Shown here in pieces: positions 55,397 to 64,000 of a DNA stretch of 64,000 nucleotides; the first letter of the stretch is position 1, and each line of letters begins with the position of its first letter. The notes below the pieces were generated by a model, which saw only the letters and a list, made by a program, of their open reading frames with translations, did not search any database and had not been told where the DNA came from. Made by a program: the position numbers and the translations under genes. Source of the DNA: Hordeum vulgare subsp. vulgare (Eukaryota; Streptophyta; Magnoliopsida; Poales; Poaceae); the NCBI RefSeq assembly GCF_904849725.1, contig NC_058518.1, positions 212,858,741-212,922,740 on the forward strand, written 5' to 3'.

Positions 55397-56737
55397 CTAC
55401 ACTGCTCTGAGATTATCCTGAATGACCCGACACATCTCTTCTGCTTCTTCGATCAAGTCATTCCCAAGAATCTGACGCTCACGAGTCTCGGACCAGTTGA
55501 GCGGGGTACGACACTTCCTCCCATATAGAATCTCAAATGGAGCTTTCCCTGAACTAGCTTGATAACTGTTGTTATACAAGAACTCGACGAAAGGTAGGCA
55601 GTCTTCCCACTTCATGCCAAAAGAAATGGCGCAGGCTCTCAGCATATCCTCAAGGACCTGATTGACTCTCTCCACTTTCCCACTAGTCTGAGGATGAAAA
55701 GCTATGTTGAATCGTATCTTCGTACCCATTGTAGACTGAAAAGAGTCCCAGAACTTGGAAGTGAAGATACTCCCGCGATCCAAAGAAATCAACATAGGCA
55801 CGCCGTGCAAAGACACTATCCTGGAAGTGTATAGCTCTACAAGCTGAGCTGCCGAGATGGACTCCTTAACCGGAAGGAAATGAGTTACTTTGCTCAACTT
55901 GTCGATGACGACAAAGATGGCATTGTTACCCTTCTTGGACTTCAGAAACTCGGTGGCGAAATCCATCTCAATATGGTCGAACTTCCACTCGGGAATGGGC
56001 AATGGATGCAAAAGACCCGCTGGACGTTGATGGTCTGTTTTCACCCTTCGACATACATCACATTCATTTACGAACTGAGCAATCTCACGCTTCATGCGAG
56101 TCCACCAGATGGTCTGTTTCAAGTCCTGATACATCTTGGAACTTCCTGGATGTATTGAGAGCATAGAGTTATGAGCTTCTTCCATGATAACCTTTCTGAG
56201 ATCACCTTTCGGAACGACAAGACGATCATCAAAGAATAATGTGTCTCTGGCATCGACACTGAAGCACTTATATTTGGGAACTCCCTTTGCCAAGCCAATA
56301 TTAACTTTCTTCACCATTGCATCAAGAAGTTGCGCTGCTCGGACCTGGTCTTCCAAGGTAGGAGAGATCTGAAGATTTGTAAGAAATCCCCGAGGTACTA
56401 ACTGAAGGTTGAGCTTTTTGAAAGATTCACAAAGGTCAGGCTGGAGAGGCTTCAGAATGAGACTGTTGCAGTAAGACTTCCTGCTCAAAGCATCTGCCAC
56501 GACATTAGCTTTGCCTGGAGTATACTCAACGCTCGGATTAAAATCTTGGAGCATTTCCACCCAACAGGTTTGCCGAAGATTGAGGTTAGGCTGGGTGAAT
56601 ATGTACTTGAGACTCTTGTGATCGGTGAACACTTCAACCTTTCGTTCCAACAAGAGGTGTCTCCAAGTCATCAGAGCATGTACCACTGTCGCCAACTCAA
56701 CATCATGAGTGGGGTAATTCTTATCACTTGGGTTCAA
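55397..56737 (-). pseudogene. RNase H end and integrase of element C
   Basis: An uninterrupted 446-codon frame. RNase H end: NYPTHDVELATVVHALMTWR (E), [16 protein letters not shown] (D) and [15 protein letters not shown] (D). Integrase: EEAHNSMLSIHPGSSKMYQD with IAQFVNECDVCRRVKTDHQ (HHCC complete), DHIEMDFATEF (D), ISLDRGSIFTSKFWDS (D) and TSGKVERVNQVLEDML (E). It ends with a stop at 55397 (NLRAV), after which the C-terminus continues in another frame. All integrase catalytic residues are intact, so it decayed less than its neighbours. Confidence 0.85.
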
Positions 56738-58307
56738 CTACCTCGAGGTATAAGCTAACACTTTCTTGTCTTGCATCAACACAGCACCAAGACCTTGAAG
56801 AGAGGCATCGCAGAACACTTGGTAAGGTTTGGAGTCATCAGGAGGAACCAAGACTGGAGTAGAGGTGGGCTTCTCTTTGAGTGTGTCGAAAGCCAAATGA
56901 CACTCTGGAGACCAGTCATACTTCACACCCTTCTGAAGAAGGCTTGAGAGAGGCTTAGCAATCTTGGAGAAGTTCTCAACGGATCTTCTACAATAGCTTG
57001 CAAGCCCGAGAAAGCTTCGAAACCGCTTCACATTTTGCGGAGGCTCCCACTCAACAATGGCATGCACCTTCGACGGATCAACTTTGATGCCCTCGGCAGA
57101 GATGATGTGCCCAAGGTAGACAACTTCTTTCAACCAGAACTCACATTTGGAAAACTTGGCATAGAGCTTATGCTCTCTCAGCTTACCAAGCACCAGCCTG
57201 AGATGTTCTTCATGCTCTTCCTCAGTTTCCGAAAAGACCAGAATATCATCAAGATAAGACGAATTCATTCTTGAATGGGGAGAAGATATAATTCATCATT
57301 CGATAGAAGGTCGGTGCAGCATTTGCCAGACCAAAAGACATCACTGTATACTCATACGAGCCAAAGCTTGTCCTGAAAGCAGTCTTTGGAATATCCTCTT
57401 CGCGAATGCGAATCTGATGAGAACCCATCCTGAGATCGAACTTGGAGAAGACCTTAGCCCCTTTCAATTGCTCGAACAAATCATTGATGTTAGGAAGTGG
57501 ATACTTGTTTCTGATTGTCTTCTTATTCAATGGAAGGTTATCGACACACAATCGGTCCATGCCATCCTTCTTCTTGACAAAAAGCACTCCACAACCCCAT
57601 GGAGATGAGCTTGGTCTGATCAGACCCTGATGCTCCTGCTCATCGAGTTGTCTCTTTAGCTCCTTCAGCTCTTCTGGACCCAATTTGTACGACCATTTGC
57701 ACACAGGCTCAGTACCCAGTTCAAGCTCAATTACGAACTCAACTTCTCGGTGCGGGGACATTCCTCGCAGTTCTTCCGGAAACATATCTTCATATTCGCA
57801 GACCACTGGGACTTGCGAAGTTGGAGAAATCTCACCCTTCTCATTCAAGGAAAATAGACGGATTGTGCCATCGCGCGCCGCGAAGATAATCACGTCCTCC
57901 GAAGAGTGAGTTAGCTTCACTTCTTTAGCTTCACAATCAATAGATGCCTTGTTCATAGCCAACCAGTCCATACCAAGGATCAAATCAATATCAGAATTGC
58001 CAAGGACAATAGGAGACGCCAGAAAAGCATAATTACCCAACTTGACTGAAACAACCGGAACCATCATATGAGAACTCATACGCATACCCGGAGAAACCAC
58101 GCGGAAAGGACTATCCAAGTGAATTGCGGGAATGTCATGCTTAGCAATGAAAGGCTTGGAGATGAATGAATGCGATGCACCAGAATCAAATAAAACTGTA
58201 GCAGGAATATCATTAACTGAAAGATTACCCATAATCACGTCTGGCGAGTTTTCTGCTTCAGCTGCATTCACCATATTGACTCTAGCAGACCTGGGGTTGA
58301 ACTTCAC
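56738..58307 (-). pseudogene. protease, reverse transcriptase and RNase H start of element C
   Basis: 58307-57249 is open for 352 codons: protease [20 protein letters not shown] (D-S-G intact), [80 protein letters not shown] and [20 protein letters not shown] frameshift near 57260 moves to the frame 57268-56738, which starts at the catalytic YLDDILVF, then [20 protein letters not shown] and [17 protein letters not shown] (first RNase H D). A stop near 56738 separates it from the rest of RNase H. Confidence 0.85.
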
Positions 58308-59370
58308 TATAGCATTGCTTGGAGGTTTGCCTCGAGGAGGAGGCCGAAGACGGAACTGAGAAGTGCACTTGTTGGCATAGTGACCCTTCTACCCACACTT
58401 GTGACAGGTAACATCTGTCGGCTGACGGTACTGTGTCTGAGGACTCCCTTGCTTCTATTGCTGAAAGCTCTACTGGAAAGCTGGGTTGGGTGGGTGGGAA
58501 GAACTACGGCCACCTGATTGCTTGAACTGCTGCGTGTGCCGAGGAGGAGGAGGAGACACACAATATTTCTGTTGCTTCTGAACCACCTGAGTTGAGGAAG
58601 ATGAGCTGGAATCTGTGAAACGCTTCTTCGAATTCTCCACCCTGAGCAAAGCTGCCTCAGCCCTGAGAGCCAAGTTGTAGAACTTACCGAACTCCTCAGG
58701 ATCGTGCAAAGCGAGGGCTAGCTGCAAATCCTCTTTGAGACCACCTCTGAACTAATAGATCTTGCTCTTCTGATCTGGAATGTCCTGCAAGGCATATCGG
58801 GCTAGCTTTGTGGAACTTGACGTTGTACTTGTACACAGAGTTACCACCTTGCTTCAAGAGCCTGAACTTCTCACGCATCTCCTCCACAAAGCTAGATGGG
58901 GTATAGTGGGACCTAAAGTCTATGCAGAACTCATCCCAAGTGATCACTCTAGCATCCCTAGAATCCTTCAACTGCTGCCACCAGATCGATGCTTGCCCCT
59001 TCAGCTGGAATGTTGCAAACTTGACGAAATCCTCTGGACGGACATTGCTGCACTCAAAGTGTTTGTTCATGTCCCGAATCCAATCTTCAGCGTCAAACGG
59101 TTGATCACACGAAGTGAAGGTCTTCAGCTGATTTGCCAGGAATTGACTAAGATTAGCAAACCGATTACCACCATGGTTGAAGTTGTCTTGCTGCTGATTA
59201 GTCCTCTCTTGCAACAGATGGATCAGCATCTGAGTGTTTGCATCTGTAGCAGCCATCACCGCTTGCCAAGCCTCTGTAGGAGGAGGCGGCGGCGGAGGAG
59301 GTGGTGGAGGGGGTGGTGGCGGCATCTAAACACCCTCACGACCTAGATTCTGACGAGTTGGTGGAGCCAT
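58308..59370 (-). pseudogene. gag of element C
   Basis: The likely original ATG is at 59370 (MAPPTRQNLGREGV), in frame with a TAG and then an ATG at 59325 followed by 15 prolines encoded by a CCN microsatellite. Gag core: FTSCDQPFDAEDWIRDMNKH, FATFQLKGQASIWWQQLKDS and FVEEMREKFRLLKQGG. A frameshift near 58770 continues LALALHDPEEFGKFYNLALR. A zinc knuckle [17 protein letters not shown] near 58390 keeps all four ligands but has a TAG inside. A TAG near 58455 adds to the damage. Confidence 0.8.
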
Positions 59371-60417
59371 CCTGAAGACGGACAACACATTAGCCCATAG
59401 AATAATATTGAAGGTAAAGCTGAATCAAAAAGGCAGGAATATCTGAACAGGAATAAAGCAATTGCACTCGAACAAAATAGTAAGAATGCTTCCTCAAAGT
59501 GACTGTCGACAAAATTCTGATTAAGACCACTTGCAAACCAAGTATGAGCTAGAACTGCTCGGAACAAACATATGATTGAGATTTCATCCGATATCTTCGT
59601 GGATATGATTGCACGGGCTCGAATTTACAATAGCCATCCTGTGCAAGGTAGTGCATACGACTTAAGAAGCATCCCCGAGTCATAGCAAGCTACAAGGACT
59701 CTTTAAGACACAACGAGAACCGTTGTAAGACGACCGTGAACAAACGTACCCACTGAATTTCGAATCCCAACCTCACATCATGCATCTGTAGGAAGATTGT
59801 CCTATAAGTCACTACATGATATCCCACCTCTGAATTCCCGAAATATCTGGTCATGAGATCTGGTACACGGATACAAGGAGTAATATTTCACACAACTCCT
59901 ATACTAACCCGTCCAATGTATCACATCCGTCAACACATAACCAGAATCTCGGACCTTCATCTACTACAGACCCTCGTGATCACAACGATACGACGTATGG
60001 CAGTACTCCCGAACAATCTGCACCTGTACTAGGGACATCGACGTTATCTCGCCACTACTAGTATTGAAGCAATTACGAACATCCTTCGTTCTGAGATACT
60101 AAGAAACCTGAATGATGGAGATGTGCACAAGAATCCCCTGGAGCTCAACTCCCCGGAAGAAATCAAGGCAGACAGGAGCCACCAAGACAGAACTCCATCA
60201 TATTGATATCATATAGATTTCAAAATACCCGCGTGATCCTAATTTTTTTTTTTGAGCGAGAAGAGGAGTAGAATTAAGATTTCCTAAGACGAGAACCTCA
60301 CTAGAGCATGGAAGAGGAGAAAAAAGAATCCTACTCTCCGATATAACTAAGACTCAAAACATTTTACTAGACTCGACTTGTCCAAGTACGATCACACAAA
60401 GGCTCCTATGGTCATAA
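59371..60417 (-). other. leader region of element C between primer site and gag
   Basis: About 1.05 kb without a recognisable ORF. An ORF0 like that of element 1 was looked for and not found. A run of T bases lies near 60242-60253. Confidence 0.6.
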
Positions 60418-60431
60418 GGCTCTGATTACCA
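60418..60431 (-). other. primer binding site, tRNA-Met-like with one extra base, element C
   Basis: The minus strand reads TGGTAATCAGAGCC, the initiator tRNA-Met site TGGTATCAGAGCC with one A inserted. It lies three bases from the LTR end. Confidence 0.8.
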
Positions 60432-62071
60432 AGTTGTAACGACTAGGATGCGGTCCTTTCCTATTTAGGGGGCAATGCCCCAAAAGGGAAATAAGCGCAT
60501 CTAAGCGTTTTGCAAGTGAGATAAACATAGCACATACATAATTTAAGATTGACAAATAGGGCATTTATTTGCCATCTCACATAGAAAATATCAGAGTTTA
60601 CATCCACACATTTATTCAGACAAGGTAGTTCCGCTACGGACTACATAACACAAGGAAAAGACTATGCTATCCTGCATGCTTGCCCACGATCACGACCACG
60701 ACCTCAGTCTTCTGGATAGTTCACGTACATGCGGCGTTCTCCTCATCGTACTGCCACGCCAGCTGCGTGCCGTCAGGATCACCTACGTCGGGCATACATG
60801 TACCTATTGGGGGTGTTGAAGTAATCTGTGAGCCATGGGGACTCATCAATCGATGACCTTGGTACCGAAACTAGTCAAGTTATTAGGTGAGGAAGGTTCA
60901 GTGTTTAGGTTGCAACATCCTAAGCATTTATGGTGGCTAACTTACGAAGATCAAAGTTATAGATGTGGTGGTATACGCGAGCTGTTGAAGAATAGGTGAT
61001 CACTAGGTGATCCTGAACACCTACCTACGTCAAACATAACCCCACCATGTTCCCGATCAAAGAGAGGTCTTCGAAAGAGACAGTCACGGTTCCGCACACA
61101 GTTGGCAGTTTTATTAGAGTTAGTTCAAGTTATCTGTCACCGGATGTTAACAAATAATCCATGTTGCCACATAACCGCGGGCACGGCTTTCTCAGAGATT
61201 AAACCCTGCAGGGGTGCTCCAACTAGTCCATCACAAATGGTCATGGGCCGCAAAGTAATCCTCTATCACGAATCTCGTGATCTCGTCAGATTCCTTAGAG
61301 GAAAACCTCAACTCTGGGGAGAACTAAAGTCTCACCGGGATTCCTATATGCAAGATATATTGCTAAGGTAAGACAAGACTAGCAGGACCTCCCATCGTGT
61401 GGACGACCCCGATAAGAGCCGCGTATCTCAGTCTCAGGACACGACGGATGAGCGATGGTTACCACGCCAAAACACCGAGTTGCCCCGGGGAGCGTAATAA
61501 GCTACTCTGGTTGGACCAACACTCATGAGGAGCACTGGTCCGGGTTGTTGATTAAATCCTCGGGGTAGCTATTACATATACAAATTATTTTTAGGTGATT
61601 AGAAAATTAAAACCAATGTTGGGTCCAGCTGGACAAGTCTTAACACTACACGATTTATCAAGGGGGGCCCCATAACAACCCCCGAACGTGTTAGGAGAGA
61701 TCAGTTATGCAATCAAACACCGGTAGCCGAAACTAAGGCGGCAACAACGGAACATATCACCCAGAAAAAGGCTAGGCCTTTCGTCATTTACCAAGTATAT
61801 AGGTGCATTAATTAAATAGCAGTTTAAACATAATGATATCAAAATACTCATGTTATCACATGAGACAGCTGGCACCTGCAACTAGCAAAGCTATCATTAG
61901 AAGCTGAGCAAGCCTACTTAGCCAAACAACATTAGCTAAGAGGGGAAGGTGTTTGGGTTTCATGGAAATATCAGGACGCAGATATATGAAGTGGTAGGCA
62001 GCGAGCATATATCGAAGGAAACGAGATTCTAAGCATAACAAAGCTAGATACGGTATCACGGTCACGGTCAT

Positions 62072-62160
62072 CTTGCCTGTGATGTCTTCAGCTTGGAACT
62101 GCTCTTGTTCGTCCTACACGTACTCTCCAGAATCCACGTACACGCTCTCTGATCCCGGTG
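62072..62160 (-). other. coding-like block 1 in the 5' LTR of element C
   Basis: Also 89 bases, with the acceptor-like TTGGGTAG before it. One in-frame TAG (CAG in the 3' LTR) interrupts it. The end GGCAAG here agrees with LTR B, while the 3' LTR has TGCAAG. Confidence 0.4.
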
Positions 62161-63617
62161 CTACCCAAGATAAAATAACAGCCAATGAACACCAACACAA
62201 CATGATGCAACAAACACGTGATGCATGAGATGCGAATGAAACATGCATCTCTATTCTAGTCACTTGCATATGCATGAGAAGAGAAGATAAACTTCTGGAC
62301 AGAACTTCACACTAAGCTATCTTGACATTCATGAGGATGACATGAATAGTTGCATCACGAGAAAACGATGCAAAAGCATATAAAGAACGTTGAGAACGGA
62401 GCTACGGATCAACCGGAAACTACGAAACAAGATATGGAGTCCTACGAATCAATTCCACCACAAGCACACTCCAATGGCACTCTTCTGGTATTCCCAGGTT
62501 TCCACATGATCAAACAAACAAATATAGGTGGGGTGGTGCAAATAAACTCACCACATCACCAACAATACTATCACAAGCTTCAAAACAACTAAAACATGCA
62601 ATCTGTCCTAAACAGCATCATAGCAGTTTGTGAGCAACATGCAAAGCACCTACAGCCACCCAAATGTGCCAAACAAGATATGTGGCAAAAGCTATTCAAA
62701 AGCTCTACAAGCCTGAGCAAGAAGATAATACAAAGGAGGCACACGCAGGAAGATCTACACGTGCTAACTTGGACAAAAATAACAGATTTCAGGGACTTAT
62801 TGAAAATCTCAGATTTTCACCCAGCTGCTTATGCTCTGAAGCATTTTGACAGCCTCCAAAAGGATATCTAAATAAAGTGAAAGTGCATGCAGCGACACAG
62901 AAAGCTAGACAAACACAAAAGCTCCATCTCTCTACTTGATTGCAAGGGCTAATTCCTAACACATGAGCTTTTGCAACCACAACAACAAGGGAAGAAAATA
63001 ACAGCAGTTTCTCAGACTTAGTGAAAATCACAGACTTTCACCAAGCTCACAATTTCAGCCACATGTCAACTTTGACAAGGCACAACTTGCACATACAAAC
63101 TCCTAAGCATAAAAAAACTACCATGTTGTAGAGGGGTTCACCCACTATTGCCACATCAAGGATTCATCCCCATAGGCTCATCACACCACATAATATAGGG
63201 ACCTAAACATGGCATCAAATCAGAAAATGATATTTCCAGAAAGTCCCCCAGAGTGAAATCTGATTCCACCAATGGTTTCCTAGGAAGATTCTACCCCAAA
63301 AAAATATATAATACATGGGTACTTGCATACAACATGTAGGCACAAAGTTGAAAGGAAAAACAACATAGAATCATATAGTCTCAAATAGTGCCATAACACA
63401 TGTGGTACTCACTATTTTATCATCCACACATGCACAAGCTCACACCCACAACTCCAATGGTGACATGAGGGGTTAGCCTCATGCACATGGGCCTTAGCAC
63501 ATCACCACACACACACACATGCTTGACCACATACACACATGCACAACCACACACAAACATGCAAGAGCTTGCCTACACCCTACTCACATGCCCAAGAGGG
63601 AAACAAGATACCTTGTT

Positions 63618-63644
63618 CATGTGTGTGTGTCACACACACACATG
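63618..63644. repeat. alternating GT/CA inverted repeat, second LTR copy
   Basis: CATGTGTGTGTGT followed by CACACACACACATG. Same element as at 46385, two bases shorter. Confidence 0.7.
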
Positions 63645-63846
63645 CATCACAAAACACACACACACACACGCACAACATACTCCTCCTCATACATCAACAC
63701 ATGGCACACTCACCTACACATGCACACTAGCTAAAATAAGGAGGAAACCTACCGGTGGTGATCTTAGGCACCAATAGATTGCTGCCCAAGCAATGCAACA
63801 ACATACACTACTATAAAACAGCAAAATAACAAATAAAAATAAAAAA

Positions 63847-63917
63847 GGGGTGGCTTGGGATCGAACCCAAGACCTGCTAGCCACAGCAAACCTACACTAC
63901 CACTTCACTTCTGCCCC
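63847..63917 (-). ncRNA. tRNA-like sequence 1, copy in the 5' LTR of element C
   Basis: 71 bases as in the other LTR; the B box GGTTCGATCCC is identical and the A box region reads AAGTGAAGTGGTAG, with two changes. A T-rich run follows on the same strand. Confidence 0.4.
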
Positions 63918-64000
63918 TCGGCTCGATAGAGAGGGGAAGGGAGACACGGTATGTTTCCCCTGTCGAGCTACTGTGCCACAAAACCAAGAAAAAAAGGGGG

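Larger units (their letters stand above)
43302..64000 (-). mobile_element. Tekay/Del-type Ty3/gypsy retrotransposon C with 5 kb LTRs, runs off window
   Basis: On the minus strand: 5' LTR (from beyond 64000 to 60435), primer site, leader, gag, protease, RT, RNase H, integrase, chromodomain (split by Tat element 4), 3' LTR (48316-43302). The first 150 bases of the two LTRs differ at 8 positions, about 5%, plus several indels. TTAAT at 43297-43301 would be the left target duplication. All genes are damaged. It encloses Tat 4 completely and probably sits in the CACTA element. Confidence 0.85.
60435..64000 (-). repeat. 5' LTR of element C, partial (window end)
   Basis: The plus strand starts TGTAACGACTAGG and parallels 43302 onwards to about 46800 of the other LTR. 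The remaining LTR part with the promoter lies outside the window. Confidence 0.9.

Noticed and set aside
58780..59346. 188-codon plus-strand ORF opposite gag of element C
   Set aside because: Antisense shadow of gag with an arginine run from the proline microsatellite; not comparable to the Tat antisense ORF, which has no sense gene opposite.

Overview
The window is a nested stack of plant transposable elements. I found no host gene, rRNA or standard tRNA gene. The organism is most likely a large-genome grass, probably Triticeae (wheat, barley, rye or Aegilops type). The reasons are long Athila-type elements primed by tRNA-Asp, Tekay/Del-type chromodomain elements with 3-5 kb LTRs, Tat-type elements with a second RNase H domain, CACTA and PIF/Harbinger DNA transposons, and insertions several layers deep. 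Lineage names come from protein motifs and terminal structures recalled from memory. No database was searched, so named families are deliberately avoided.

Layout, left to right. (1) 1-6365, minus strand: the 5' part of an Athila-type element (A) with a complete 1.42 kb LTR, a tRNA-Asp primer site, an intact 868-codon gag-protease ORF, no reverse transcriptase or integrase, and a decayed second ORF. It sits in the 5' LTR of the next element. (2) 6366-16099, plus: Tekay/Del-type element 1 with an upstream ORF, gag, protease, RT, RNase H, integrase and chromodomain, all broken; its LTRs differ by about 5.6%. (3) 16100-19937, plus: a piece of another Tekay-type LTR (B), split by an Athila-type solo LTR (17617-19253). 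(4) 19938-about 30120, plus: Tat-type element 2, without its 3' LTR. It carries a small MITE in its 5' LTR and a 1.4 kb PIF/Harbinger-type element (25114-26538) holding an AP2/ERF-domain pseudogene, and it has an antisense ORF remnant downstream of integrase. (5) About 30121-31136: unassigned LTR-like DNA. (6) About 31137-37272, plus: Athila-type element 3 with recognisable gag to integrase, cut by (7) a CACTA transposon starting at 37273 whose right end was not found. (8) 43302-64000 and beyond, minus: Tekay-type element C with 5015 bp LTRs. Its chromodomain reading frame is interrupted by (9) Tat-type element 4 (48404-54968, plus; duplicated target CGTTC).

Each retroelement would express gag and pol from an LTR promoter (TATA boxes are visible in several LTRs) and prime on a host tRNA. 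None in the window is complete and intact; the only undamaged long ORF is the gag-protease of element A. Relative ages fit the nesting: the LTRs of C differ by about 5% and those of nested Tat 4 by about 3%.

The most interesting signals are the transposon-borne AP2/ERF gene copy, two coding-like blocks inside the long Tekay-type LTRs that keep length and frame between diverged copies, and tRNA-like sequences with Pol III A and B boxes inside the LTR of C.
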